Shown: positions 37,424 to 51,275, numbered from the stretch's first letter. The stretch: 64,000 bases of DNA from Liolophura sinensis (GCF_032854445.1 NC_088295.1:82876644-82940643); one strand, 5' to 3'. Notes: generated by a model not told the origin, from the sequence alone. Translations and numbers: made by a program.

Positions 37424-40400
37424 TTTGCCTAATATCCAAAAAATTAAACTCTGATGACTTCTCAATCTCCAACGGAATGCTACGGTGCATCGACCACGGT
37501 CACAGCGCGTTGGTGATCGTTGTCCGACCTACATCCGTAACGTCTATTATTATGGCTAGTTCTCATGAATAACCAAGTACCGTTGCATTGTACACACTAA
37601 CGACAGTTCCATGTTTTGATTATCCAGTCAATATGAACCAATGGTTTCACTGGCTATCGCGTGGGTGTCCAACATGTCGAAATCTGAAAACGGAAATAGG
37701 AGAAAGAGAAATCTACCACCCGTTATTTTCATGGCTAAATTTAAATGCGCGAAGACGTTTTCATTTTAGAACAGTATGACTTACGTTTTTAAAAGAGGAT
37801 GCGTACCTGAGAAGCTTAGTTCGTCCAGCATAGTTCGCCGTACCGGAATATCTAGGCGCGTGATAGTTCAATACCTGCTTTAAATAGTATTGCTCTGCAC
37901 TAATGAACAACCGCCAGCAGCAATGGAATAAAGCAGACAAAATCTGCCTGTATACTAAGGCACAATGGCTTGTTGCCTTGGAAAAACAACAGGCCTCTAT
38001 TAAAAATTGTTTAACAGTGCCGAGCCATAGGTATCCCTCGCGAACAAGGTGGGAGATCGATACATGGATCGACGGATGGTTTAGCCCATCCTTGTCAAAG
38101 CCATAACGTTGTTGAGGGCATATAATGCTTACTCAGATGAAATGTTCAAATCTCCCATGTGACATTATGTTACCTGTACATCAACTCTTGGCTTTGAAAT
38201 AGCTTTGAGGAATATTTCCTGGGTACTTTCTCTATGAAGACAATGATTTGCGCGAGTGTGTTGACGTCAGACAGGCGTCGCTTTGCTGAGCAATTGAGTC
38301 CTTACCTGTATATATGGGGAGTCCTAGACTACTAAATCCATAGCATGCCTCGTTGACATTCGATTCCAAGGTATGAGGTAGCGTTTGGCCTCCAGTATGG
38401 CATGGATATCCAGCGGAGATTCCAGACTGCCCTTTGCTCTAAACATAGCACGGTATCTATGGAACGACAGAGCAAAGTCTAAAAATCGAAAGTGTTGTTT
38501 GTCCTGATCTTCGATGTCGGCATATTCTTGACACATTATACGATATTTGGCATTTGAGCCTTTTAACTATAACGTGGCATAAATAATTTCATATAGATTT
38601 TTAGGCATAATCATTGATTCTTTCCTCTCATAATGTACGGGTACAGGTCTTGTATTAAAGTCACCATTTGACTATCCACCATACTGCATTTAGTTCTAAA
38701 CTTAACAAAGCTACACTAAGAACAAAGAACTGGGAAGTATAGCATATCTAAACATAAACACCTGTACCTGTTTTCGCTTTAAAGCTTTATGAAGTAAATC
38801 ACCACGCAAATACTAGCAACCATGTACACACAAGGTTCTCCCTTTGAACAAGGTACCAAAGTATTTAGTATCTCGTATACCGGTCTAGCTACTGATGATA
38901 TTTTCAGATAATGGTAATTTCCTTCCTCGTGTGGAAGTGAAATGTCCTTAACTGGGGCATTCAGTACCAATGAAATTTCTAAAGTACTCTGGTTTGGCCG
39001 CCAGTTCGGCATGAGATACAACACCTTGAGATGGACACATAAATGTCAACCGCGCATTTCAATGGCTTCCTAACTTCAGCCTATCGAGAAACATAACTGC
39101 GCCATTTGTTTACGTCCAATCAACTCGACATCTTGATCACCTCACAGTCAGAGCGCAGAAAAACTGTTGTATTCTGACAGGTTTCGGCCATTAAAGACAT
39201 TTTACGGATTTAGGAAATGCCGCCGTTAAATTTTCATAAGAGTATGAGTTAATAATACCACCTGTTGTCCAGATCGGTGAATGTCTCCAGAGTTATTACG
39301 CCGCGCAGGCATGTGAACCACTCGGCCACCGTAGCCACCTGGAGAATAATAATGAGGCTGTTAGGTTCCTAACAGCGATACCGGCTATCAAAAAGGCCTG
39401 ATTGCGATAGCAGCTGACAGCATAACATAACCAGTAAGTGTTAAGATAGTGTAAAAAGTTGTATTGAGGGGTGGAAGTTTATACAGCCTAATAACAGGTA
39501 GGCTGCCGACATAGCGACCTGCTGGCTAGGTAATGTCACTGTTAAAGCTGATGTAGCAAGAATGTAATAAGTTTTTTTCACTATTTTCTCGGGGCAAAAT
39601 GACAACATGGCACTAAACTACGGAGCAGTAGTCGATCTACTCACCGATCAATTTGAAATTAGGATTTAAATGTAATTTACGGAGAATCTAAACATAGTTG
39701 AATAATAAAACCGCAAAGTATTGTAATTGTAGGATTTGGCCTCCCAACAATATGTCGGAAAACATAAGTGCTTTTGATTTTGGACTACTCCCTAGCAGTT
39801 TGATTCAGTCATGACAAACAGTCTATCAGGAAATCCGTAAAAAGTGGTTGCAGAGAACATTTAAATCATCCGAGCAAGACCTATAGGTTTCGAGCTTTCA
39901 GCCTGAAAAAATAAATATGCATGTAGCTGTCAGGTGCATGGTTGAAAACAGTGTTTGAAGTATGTGCATATAACTTCCAATTATCCCAGATAGGACATAC
40001 GACATTCACTGGAATCGAACTGCGGTTAGTCTGACTGACGTCGGCAGTATATGATTTGTGGCCTGATTGATCTTTACACATCTCCAGCCTGGATTAATGG
40101 ATAACTATTGTATATTAGCTGTATTAGTCACACTACACATGGGGACTCGCTTATGGATAAGTAAAACAGGCAAGCCTGTCCATTATAGCTGCCTGGTTAA
40201 TGTATAGTAAAGCAAGCCAGTTGTGTGCAAAACTAAGCCATTTGAAAAACATTCGAAAATCAAATACCTTGAAAGTTCAACTTATAGTAAATCGGCTTTT
40301 CACATTTTTCAAGGCTCTACAAGTCTCACTAACCAACATGTATTTATAGGTAAGTTGTCGCTAAAGCCACTTGTTGGACACTTTCATAACTGACCTAACC

Positions 40401-41457
40401 TGATTCGTAACCTAGTTTCGTATCATCGATGCGTGCCATCATGTCATCGTTTCGTGCCATCCCCGGGCGACGGTACGATGGTACGATGAGGGCCTCACCC
40501 AGTTTCTATACATAAGTGATGTATCAAGGTTTTGAACGCTAAAACTCTCCTTTGATGAAATGAAATGCGAAATGATGGGATTAAAGCGGAAAGCAGTGTT
40601 TGATCTACCAGTTGTCCGATTTTTGGCTTCAAATCAGTTTATTCCGGCCAAGTGACCTTTACACTTGTGGATGTTTATTTCCAGAAAAAAAGCCAATCCG
40701 AGTTCAGCGGGCTAAACTATATTTAACTGCCTACTTATACAGTTTATACAGTATACATTGTGTAACAGCATTCCAAATTGCCGCTTGATCCGTGCAATGG
40801 CTCTGGTTTGGTTTCCTAGCAAGATGGCGGGAAATGTAGATCATACTGGGATTTCATCTGTTTACGGTTAGATAGAACTTTTGCTTTTGAAACTCAGGTA
40901 TCGACTTTGATTAAACAATTGACGGCAAATCAATAAAACGTGGTTGCAGACAGCACTTTTAATCGTCCGAGCAAGAACAACAGGCTCCCAGTTTTTAGCT
41001 TAGAGGCCTAATAACCCATAAATACACCTAATGGCATCAATGATGACACGCCAACAAAGATTCCAGTCAAATATTGACACTTTTAATGAAGAAATACAGT
41101 CCGCGTTTCACATCGATGAAATTTATAAAATTAGAGTGCATTAGTAATCAATATATGATACACAAGTAACAAGGGAAATAACATAAAATATACCAGTATC
41201 AGTGCACAGAATAGCTGTTGGTACAGAGCGCTTTAGTGCACATATCTGAGTCCCTGTTGTGACAGTCCTGAAAACAGCTTGTAGCAATAGAAGCATCAAA
41301 TACACTTATTACCACACCAGTAATAATCAGGTGTTTTTTTCATTATTTCGTCAAGAGTTGTCTCCGGCTACAAGTTTTGGTCCCTCCACATAAACCGGTT
41401 CATGAGATTTCTTTGACATCCTTAAAACCAGTTTTTTGGCGATGATCAGTGGAATGT
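37424..41457. other. Gene-free stretch; 5' flank of channel paralogue 2
   Basis: The first few hundred bases right of 37423 should hold the leader and promoter of the minus-strand channel gene. Nothing else is recognisable beyond short frames. A tRNA-like fragment 'gaaccactcggccaccgtag' lies at about 39314 and is probably SINE-derived. Confidence 0.4.
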
Positions 41458-44400
41458 TTAGTCTCGAAACAGTTTCAGACGTAGCAGCATGTTGATAAAC
41501 TTTGGCAGGTCTATAGCTTTTTCCGGTCCTGCGGCCGTCTGAATCAAAAGGGCAATCTCTTCGTCTTTTAACTTCCTGCCTGCCGGCGTGTGCATCTCCT
41601 GCATGGCGTCAAACGTACGGCTGATGTCCACGTCTCCAGAAGGTTCAGCCAGTCTTTCGTACATTTTCAGCATGTCGTGGACCCTGAAAAATTAATATAA
41701 TATGTTAATTAATGTAATATGTTAAATCAATAAAGACCAGTTGAATTAGTAAATGTCACCTAATTATTTCACAATTCTTGGTTTTGCAATTCAATTTTGT
41801 AGTTGTACAAAAGTCTTAATTTGAGGTGGGGGTGTGTTTGGCTGAGGAGATGTGGGGGAGGGTGGATACTGTCAGGTATAAGTGAAGTAGGTCAAGGTAA
41901 ATTCATTTAACGTGACCAAATAATTACCTTATCTTACATTCTCGATTTCGTATAGAACCACGCTTACAGCTCCCATGGTGCACATACTGCAATATTCACT
42001 GACAGGAACGCAATATCCTATATGTCAGGGGAGTGAGCCAATAATGCAACCTGCCGACCTGTCACGATCACAGTTTACCCAAGGTGGATTTCTAAAGGTC
42101 AAGTCCATCTTGGGTGGTACGCCTACTGGGTTGCTTGCCGTAGCTGCAAACCCACTAGACTCTGCTATAATATAAGGGCTTCCTTTTACGTTCTACAACG
42201 TAACCATGCTACAGTGCCTTCCAGTCAGGTTTCTACCGGGATATGCATATTAACCCTTACTTACAATGTTTCAGTCGCAAAGTAAATAGGGACAAGTGAA
42301 CCTAAGAGTCACGCATTATGTTTGCTAAAGCATAACAATCCTGGGAGTTTATTCTTCATTACTACAAACCATCTGCCTTTCTCTCTTTCTCTCTCTAGTG
42401 TTCATACTCCAGCTTTCGTGGACAACTTATAGGTGATAAATCGGTATCATTGTCCATGTTCAAATGTCATAGGATGGTCTTTCAACGAGAATCTTTCACC
42501 AAAAGACATATATACGTTAAATATTCAAAGGTTATCAAAGTTAGTTTCAGGATGGACATAATAAGGTAAGCCTACAGCTACACTATGCATGGACACTGAA
42601 TTAAGTTTCATGGCTGGTTGTTTGACCTTTACAAACTGTCATAGCCAGGGACTGGAGCTTACTAAGGTAAAGTTTACAAATGACTCGCGTAGTACGGCCG
42701 AGTAAAATCCTTGCCGCGTATGCTAGGGAAGCATGACCAGCCTAACAGTTAACGAATCTGAGAGCATACTCACTTTAATACACCTGGCGACAGGTAAGAA
42801 CGGGTGGACAAACCTGTCTACCCGAATTAATTACCCAGCTCATAACATCAGTTCAGAAAATTAGGTGAAGGTTTCCGGACTGTTATAAACTGTCGAGGCC
42901 TTAGTAAAATATTTACATATACGTCCTCTTTTTAATCTCTGAAAGGGTATTAATGCAATTATACAAAGTCCAAAGTGAACTGGATTCCAGAAAGAAAGAC
43001 TGGTTTCACACACGTTTCCTTCAAGATGTCCTCATTTGTTCTACTAATGTTTCCTTCAAAACATGGAGACTTTTCTATATTACAGCTGTTTAACAAATAC
43101 ACCTGACTTCACAAAATAATGCACGATTTTAGCAACAAAGCACGGATTTTGAGAACATAGCACGATTTATACATTAAAGCACGACTTTGTACTGTTCGTT
43201 TTATTCTCTCCTCTCGTTAAAATGTGGTGACCAAAGGGTATTTCTAACTTTGTTGATTGTCACCATAAATTATCCATTTTAATTTTTATTGTGTGGTTGG
43301 AACTGTAATACGCGTCATCCTCAATACATTCCCACAAGTGTATACCTTTACGCTGCGCATACCATTTTTCATTTAGGTATCAAGTTGTCATCGGAGTCTG
43401 TATGTTTACATTGAAAATGTGTTATTCTTTTGGGGCTAAAGATAACAAATTGGATCCATTTGTCTGTTAAGGGACCACACCAGTAAAGCCCGTGGTCATC
43501 ATACTCTGCGAACCTACACAAGGAATGGGAGAAGTTTCATTGTAGAAATGGTACATTGTTTTGCCAAGGTATTATCGCGAATGCCTTGTGAAAATATTAT
43601 TATGGTCTCGATATTCCCTTGTATAAATGATCCTAGCCTAAATACGCCGCGTGGTGTATGTGTAAATAGTGTACTCTTACCCATGGCCAACCTGGGTGTA
43701 AAACTGTTGGAACTCCCAAATACTCAGCTCATCGTTCTGGTCTTTGTCAAAGATATCAAACATCACTTTCGCATGTTCCTCAGACAGATTAAACTCTTTC
43801 TGAAACATCTCGTAAGCTGTGTCCTTCTTTAGACGTCTGAAGTGATTGCCCACGTATTTGTCAAATATCTTCTGTACATCATCCCTGTAACGAATCAAAG
43901 ACACCTCATAAATATTCTAAAGGGTCATCAGCAACAGATATGCTGACAAATACACCAGTTTAAAAAAATAGATATTCTATATAAATGAGCTACAGCTGTT
44001 TATGTTCAGTGTCTTTAATCAGGAAAACCGTTTATTTCTGACAGCGATATATCTGGTGGATCAAACGATTTATGGGCATGTTTAAGTCTTGATTTAAGCT
44101 GTGAAAGGTACACTGTGGAATCCGGCTGACAAGTTTGAGGCAAATTTCCAACTGCACCTCCATGTAGCCACCCTCTGTGTTTTGAGGATTATCATGATGT
44201 GTTGTGAACTGTATAACTGGATTACCCAATCCGTTATTTTATACAACAGTTTATTCTAGAAATATCAATCTGAACTAGATGTTCACCACGTTTTTCTGAA
44301 TAGAATATATCACTCTCTACTTTCTTCATTTTCTCCACAATTGCGTCATTTATGGGACGCATTTATTAGAGTTTAGGTGTTCAACAAACGAAAACAAAAA

Positions 44401-44826
44401 AGCTCGTTAAATACCCGACATGGTCAGTCCTTAAACTATAAAGCCACTTGTTTTTTTTAACAGGTGTGTTGAGTATGTTACTAGATAGATTTCACCAAGT
44501 AAAGAATGGCCACTTGTTTTTTCTACAGGTACATTGTGTATATTACTATATGAATTTCACCAAATAAAGTATGGCCACTTGTTTTTCTACAAGTGCATTG
44601 TGTATATTACTATGTGAATTTCACCAAGTAAAAGAAAGTGGAATAAAAAGATTTTTTCTGAGAAAAGGATTTTTAAGGTATAACAAACACAACAACGGCC
44701 TTCTTGACAGCATCAAAGTACATTGTTTATACAAATGAGAATAATAGGATTTCCATACATTAAAGTGAATGTTAAACTAGTATGTTACCTGTTTGCTCGC
44801 TTACTTTTGATATTATCAATATGCAT
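41458..44826 (-). CDS. Small four-EF-hand (calmodulin-like fold) protein
   Basis: Model is complement(join(41458..41683, 43681..43884, 44789..44826)), 155 aa. The two 3' exons are well supported: acceptor TTTTTCAG|G at 41683, donor GG|GTAAGA at 43681 and acceptor GTTACAG|G at 43884, with both introns in the same phase. The 38-nt first exon (ATG at 44826, donor CAG|GTAACA at 44789) was chosen because it alone, among the candidates I found, joins in the right phase to give a short N-terminus. It is less certain. Only EF-hand 2 has a canonical loop (D59, D61, N63, S67, E70). EF1 (about 19-35), EF3 (about 90-105) and EF4 (about 130-143) have lost ligands. The size fits calmodulin- or troponin-C-like proteins. 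It is probably a cytosolic Ca2+ sensor or buffer; the exact family is not recognised. A tandem repeat lies in the first intron. Confidence 0.7.
44443..44640 (-). repeat. 65-66-bp tandem repeat, three copies, in intron 1 of the EF-hand gene
   Basis: Units start at 44443, 44509 and 44574 with 'gccacttgtttt' and each contains 'tgaatttcaccaa' or 'gatttcaccaag' before the next unit. Confidence 0.85.
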
Positions 44827-45764
44827 TGATAGCGAGACCTTTGGGGTAAGGGTTGTTTAACTGAAGTGGGTTTTAGCAAGTTGATTACACAGGTCATAAC
44901 TAATTAAATAACATGTGTGTCACGAATGTCACCGTCCCCACTATAATGAAGCAGCCACCTGTATAATGTATATGGCTACACACACAGGCTCCAACAGTCA
45001 GTGGTTCTATATTCACATTGTGGCCCGTACATTTCTCTCATATTTCTGTTCCACGCGAGTCACCCAGCACCTGCAGTCGTTTATCGTGACAAATGCGGGA
45101 AAATAGCAATAATTTTCCTGTTCCTTCCGCATTGCGTCACGTCTTCTGCATTACAAGCTCGCTAAAGGCATAATGGCAGCTCGTGGGTGGGTGTTAAAAC
45201 ACTATTAAAATCCATAATATTCTAACAGGTGCAACATTTCCTCCATCCGAGCAGCTAAAATATATTCATCTGTCTCACATCCATAGAGTGTTTGTTTTAT
45301 TTTATGTTTTTCCCCTCCCACGGCTCGATATATATCAGCAGGCTATGTCAGACAAAACAACTTCTCAGTAATACAACACGCCTATAGCTAATGCTACATA
45401 CCCAACTCGTTATTACCAGAGCCGGTATTGTACCCATGCAAGTTTAGCCAAATGTTTACTATGCTTGCTCCCATATGTGGCCTTCTCTGATCGGTATGTA
45501 TAACACGTCGCGGAATTTAATAATACCGCTTTAATTCGGCTCGGCACCCATCCTATGTTTATGGCTAGTGCACCGTCTAACCCGTGTCTTAATCAATCCA
45601 ACGTATGGAGCAACACACCAGTGACGGCATCAGAGACAGAATGACATTAAAACGCCCACAATGCCACACACCACCGCTACAAGACTGACGAACTGACATT
45701 TTTCCTCAACTTAATCGTTTTTTGTTTCCTATTGCACTCTGTTCTGTTAAATTTAACATAATAT

Positions 45765-45950
45765 TATTTTTCCTACGTGATGCTAGAATAAATTATGTTA
45801 CCGTAACATGACATTATGTTACGGACAAAATAACAAAACCATTACACCAACAAAAGTATTATGTTAATGTAACAAAACACGTGGATCACACATAACATAA
45901 TATAGTTTGTAACAATGACGTAATCTATCCTATAGCATCACTCAGAAAAC
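45765..45950. repeat. Possible MITE-like inverted repeat
   Basis: The left end 'gtgatgctagaataaattat' resembles the reverse complement of the right end, which reads 'atctatcctatagcatcact' on the plus strand. Between them are several TTATGTTAC / GTAACAT motifs. Both ends are diverged, and no target-site duplication could be fixed. Confidence 0.4.
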
Positions 45951-46377
45951 AGAGCATTCAGTCATTTTGACAGATTACTTTTTACAGTGTACGGGTTGGA
46001 AATATGCTGTAATCTGGCATGTGGCAGATTTATTTTAGTGGAACCTTGTAAAATCCACATGCCTTAGCGATATATTGAATGGTCCTAAGTATGGCTTATT
46101 TGTTTTTTTTAAATGACCCTATTTGTTTGTGCACATGACCCTATTTGTTTGTATGCTTGTATGGGTGACCCTAATTGTGAATATGAATGACCGTTATATT
46201 TGAGTGAACTACCTACCTCTTCGTATGCAAGTGCTTATTTGTTTGTACGAGTGAAACTACATGTTTGCTGGGATAACTTCACTAGCTTGCAGGGAAGGAT
46301 CTATCTGTCCTCTTGTAGTGGAGATATTACTTGTATAAATGAGTATTCTTAACAGAATGTAATTGCCTTTCTTGAAC

Positions 46378-46600
46378 CGGGTTATACCAAAGACGTGCCA
46401 TTAAAAATGGTACTTGCTGGTGCTTCGCTTGTTCCTCAACAGTGAGAGGTTAGGCCTACAGCAAGAAAATATGACAGGTTGACCCGGTGTCAGTATAATG
46501 AGACTGGGTGACATGTCATGTCTGGTGTCTGGGGTGTCATGTCAGGTGCCTTCGGCATGATACTTCAGTGGCGACAGCACAAGAAGACACGGTACATGTA
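46378..46600 (+). repeat. Degenerate SINE related to 22050-22192
   Basis: It includes 'gtgccattaaaaatggtact', 'tgctggtgcttcgcttgttc', 'caggttgacccggtgtcagt', 'ataatgagactgggtgac', 'gccttcggcatgatacttca' and 'gtggcgacagcac'. This order of blocks fits the body of the CACT-tailed SINE superfamily seen at 11781. Confidence 0.6.
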
Positions 46601-46865
46601 CACACACTTAATGAATCCTCGTTGCCATGCTGGAGACATGTCATAAAACCCCAAGAATGCATGCATGAACCTACATATTAACTGCAGGATTAATAGCTCA
46701 GGCGGGATTAGAATGTTCTCGACCACGAGACTGACACAAATACCTGTGTCTTACCTTGCTTCTGGCTGGGTTATCTGCCCCTATATGGCGTTTATCTATT
46801 TAAATCTCACTATTAAGAACACCCTTTTCGCGTCAGCGTAGCGAAGTGAAATTCCTCCAGGCCCT

Positions 46866-46990
46866 CCATGTAATTACCTTACAGTAACAGTTATCTGTGT
46901 AATTGCCGCACGGTAACAGTTACCCGTGTAATTACCATACGGTAGCAGTCATCTGTGTAATTACCCAACACTAACGGTTACCTGTGACCT
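46866..46990 (+). repeat. 29-bp tandem repeat, about four copies
   Basis: The unit is like 'gtgtaattaccatacggtaa' followed by 'cagttatct'. The two central copies are exactly 29 bp apart. Confidence 0.8.
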
Positions 46991-49276
46991 TGTAATACAA
47001 CTGCGCAGTCATGTACACGAACCTTCAATCTATATTAGGTTACATTTACGCGGCTTCAATGTGCAAAGTCATCAACAAGTTCTTTTTCTGTTTCATAGAA
47101 TACAGCGTCCATCAAACAAACAGTAAAGTGGTCAGAGTTACAGACTTGCTTGGCTAAGTCCCGAAGACTTTGAACTAGGCTATATATTAACATTGCAGTT
47201 ATTAATAGAGAAAAATCGAATAAAATTGAACAGTCGACCTGAGCTCCCCTATGTAGGCCTACGACGGTAAGTGGTGAGCATGAGATTTATTTGTCCGTCC
47301 TATATTGCATGATTACAGCTTATCAACGCGATCAACGCGTCACGTTCCAAGGTTCATCTCGATCATGCCATATTACATCACGAAAGATGCACACATACAT
47401 GTAAAAGCCTACAAGTTTGCCGAACACTAAATACCAGACAATTATGCATAGAAAAAACGTTTCTTATTCCAGCATATATTTGTTCCAATATTTTCCAGTC
47501 AACGATTTCTGTATATGCATATACAAACAACTAAAAGCCGTTAGACCTGATGTGTGCTCGTTTTACCTGCCCGACTGGCTTATGCAAATGTATCATCAAG
47601 GCCTAAAACAACATCCCAGGTATTCTCAATCGATCCGACACCCGTTATCTGATCAGATGCTCAGGCAGGCTGTCACATTCACAATATGCAGCCTGGGAGC
47701 TTCCAATGGCGCGCAGAGAGCAGACAAATAGTTAGTTTGCAGGCCTATAAATTCAATACTCACGAGACTTTTCTAGGTGTTACAGCCATAGTTAGGCTGT
47801 GAGATGGTTCGGATGCTGGGTGGTTCTGTGGTATTCAGCCGATTTACAGCGACGAAAACGCTGTACAATACACTCTTCTACACGATTATCTTGCCCGGTG
47901 ATGTTAACAGTGACCCCTTCAATTGATGTAACAAGCTATGACGATTTGGTGACTTCCTCTCGCTGTGCGACGTGTCCTGCATAAAGCGTTGATGATCTCG
48001 TCCAGGATGTAGCTAAACACAGAGGCTTTTCTCCTTAACAGCTATCCCACGCTCACAGACAAGGGAGAAGCTGGCCAGCTCGTCCCAAACACCGCTCTCT
48101 CTCTGACGTCCGCAAGTCACCGGTAAATTCTCGCGAAAACTGTCCCCGCTAGAGGTGACTCAGAGGGTCTTCTGGCTATACAGGTGTATGCGCGGTTCAG
48201 CAGTATAGTGCATGGGCGGTGCGACGACAGCCTGTGTTCAGCGGTTTAGCGAACCGAGCCAACATACATATTTCTTCTATACCCAATTGTATGTGAAGCG
48301 TTTATTTATACTTTCGTGCTTGGGTGAGTTTATGACAGGTCATACTTTCCTTGGCGTTTTTCAATAGCTCAGTATAATACTTTAGAGCCGCCTTGAAAAC
48401 TTGTATATCAAGGTTATGAATACTATCTACGCCTGTTTGAGCCTGGAGTGTATACGGTGGAAACGTTCCTACCTGGAGAGTGCTGTGTAATGATGCTTAA
48501 TCAGCATATCATAAACACGCTATATGAAGGCGTGAGGCCAAGATTAACGAAGCTTGTCCCATGATACAGGCATTTTACAATACTGGGCAATATCTGCACG
48601 GCAAAGGTATTTGTTATATGATTTGTGTCATTGGGACAGTGATTAATGCTGTACTCCAGAATATTTCACTTATAAAAGAAGGATATCGCAGCTAGCCAGA
48701 GAGAACCGCGAATAAACGCCTTCCTTTGCTAATTATACCCGAAAAAACCCTGACCTTAAAGCCGTATGTAACCTAATCATCAAGAGCTAAATTTGAACCA
48801 CCGACCTGAGAGCTACATTGCTCGACAAAATAATACTTACAAGTGCAGTCTATATGCACAATGTATGAGGTTTTTCAGAGAAAGTGTCTCTGGAAAGTCT
48901 CCTTCACAATTTAATATTGTCGTAACCGTGCCTCTTCACGGAAGCTGACAAGTGTCTGCACATCCTGTAGAAAACTCCACCTGAAACGTGATAACGCCCA
49001 TCAGTATGATAATTGTCCCAATGAAGTACAGTATGACAAGCTCGACGAACTGTGAGCGAAGGTTCAGTCAAAAAAGTTTTGGTTATACTGCTAATTTTCC
49101 TTCTCCAAAGCGGGCCTCAAATTAACACACATGCAAACTCCGTCGATCTAAGTACATTTCCATCTGCAAAAGTGATAGCTTTGTGTGCATGATTTGGTGA
49201 GAATTCCTTACCCCACCACCTGGTTGTGATAGTCGAGTTGTTAGAGCAAGCACGTCGCAAGCGGGAAATCATTCCA

Positions 49277-50190
49277 CTATTAGCACTGAAATGTCAACAG
49301 CTATATGGAAATCCAATAACACCACAAGACATAGGACTGCACCATTTCCACTTAAATGTCAACGGTTATATGGAAAGCCAATAATACCACTACATGCGCC
49401 ACTCCACAAGTGGCACTGAAATGTCAATAGCTATATGGAAAACCATAAATACCACTACATGTACCACGCCACCATTTGCACTGAAATGTCAACAGCTATA
49501 TGGAAAGCCAATTACACTGAAATGTCAACGGCTATATGGAAAGCCAACAATACCACTACATGCACCTCGCCACCATTGGCACTGAGATGCCAACGGCTAT
49601 ATAGAAAGCAAATGAAATTACTACATGTACCAGAACACCATTTGCACTCAAATGTCAACAGCTATATGGAAAGCCAATTACACTGAAATGCCAACGGCTA
49701 TATGGAAAGCCAGTAATACCACTACATGCACCACTCCAACATTTGCACTGAAATGTCAACGGCTGTATGGAAAGGCAATAATACCACTACATGCACCACT
49801 CCACCATTGGCACTGAAATGTCAACGGCTATATGGAAAGCCAATAATACCACTACATGCACCACTCCACCATTGGCACTGAAATGTCAACGGCTATATGG
49901 AAAGCCAATAATACCACTACATGCACCACTCCACCATTTGCACTGAAATGTCAACGGCTATATGGAAAGCCAATAATACCACTACATGCACCACTCCACC
50001 ATTTGCACTGAAATGTCAACAGCTAAATGGAAAGCCAATAATACCACTACATGCACCACTCCACCATTGGCACTAAAATGTCAACGGCTATATGGAAAGT
50101 CAAAAACACCACAACATGAACCACACCACCAACGGCGCTGAAATGCCAACAGCTTCATGGAAAGCCAATAATAGTACTAGCACGCCAGTT
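49277..50190 (+). repeat. 65-bp minisatellite, about 13 copies
   Basis: The unit runs 'cactgaaatgtcaacggcta', 'tatggaaagccaataatacc', 'actacatgcaccactccacc', 'atttg'. Unit starts at 49811, 49876 and 49941 are exactly 65 bp apart. Central copies are nearly identical and outer ones diverge. Two places (about 49510 and 49670) carry a truncated half unit ending in 'ccaatta' before a new unit starts. Short open frames across it are repeat artefacts. Confidence 0.95.
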
Positions 50191-51275
50191 GCTGACATAC
50201 ACTACCATGGAACCATACAAATGAGCAAGAAAAAGAACATGAAATACACGAATGTTTAAAACGTCAAGCTGAGTTAACGTGGAAGTTTATACATTTGTGT
50301 ACATGCGCTTCGTAATATCTGTCCTGAGAGTACTGCAAATGAATTTGTGGTTCTTAACTTGTGGTTCACAGAACTATGTCCTGTGATATAGTTCAAAGTA
50401 TGCTATGTTTAGCGCTTGTCACTCCTGTCTGAATTAACACAAACGGTTGTAATGGAATTTTTGTGAATCTTATTACGCCTATTGGACAAAAGCCCATGAA
50501 AAAGCTGAATTTTATGTAGGTCTAGAGCACGAGACTGAGTAGGACCTATGTTATGAATTTACAAATATGTCAGCGTCTGATACAGAAGGAAATTAACAAC
50601 GAGATTATGTACGATGGTACTATTCACGTAACATACACTCGTGGTTAAGCCGTACAATGTGACCTCACATTAACGCTGTCTGTGAGCCTACTTTAATTTT
50701 TGTATACTCAGGTTTATCGAAATAGACCTGTAGCACAGCACGGATCCCCCAAACCTGACCTCTGACCTTTAGTATACACAACTTTAAGGACACGCCTATT
50801 AAGGCTTTGTGCACTTGGAATTAATAAGATCACCAGGGGCAGCCTTGCTGTGGTGAGAGTCGGATAACTAGTGTTGTGAGAATTTCACATTGACAATAAC
50901 ACGCAAGTTATTGTCCACACGGATACTAAATGTATATTATTCACCGAATACCCGAGGGGAGATTAAATCTTTTCGTCTCGCTGACAGCCTTCAAGTTCAT
51001 TCACCAGTAGCGAAGTGGACAGAAATGTTTGATGTTAGATAGTCCTGAATTGATACATTATTCTTTTTTTCAGTGAAGCTCCCGGTGAAGTAATGGTTTA
51101 ATGTACTAGGCCCTATTTTCTGTTATTCCCTTGAGAAAATCACGTATCAAAATGAAACAGTGGAAGCGTACAATAGCATAAAATTCGCAAAAGGATCTGG
51201 CGAGATGGAACAGTTTCAAACAGAAGGTATAACAACTTTGTGAGTTTATAGACTTTATTTATTCACCCCTGTAAG

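Larger units (their letters stand above)
44827..49270. other. Gene-free stretch upstream of the EF-hand gene
   Basis: Besides the repeats listed separately, the part at about 47930-48240 is richer in CpG than its surroundings and could be a promoter. A 34-codon minus-strand frame starts there at 47982, but nothing ties it to a gene. A degenerate SINE 3' module lies at about 48645-48690. Confidence 0.35.

Noticed and set aside
47878-47982. 34-codon minus-strand frame considered as the first exon of the EF-hand gene
   Set aside because: Its only donor in the right phase (GG|GTCACT) is poor; the exon at 44789-44826 fits better and is closer.
49394-49816. Overlapping short frames with repeated QLYGKP-like peptides
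   Set aside because: They are products of the 65-bp minisatellite in different frames.
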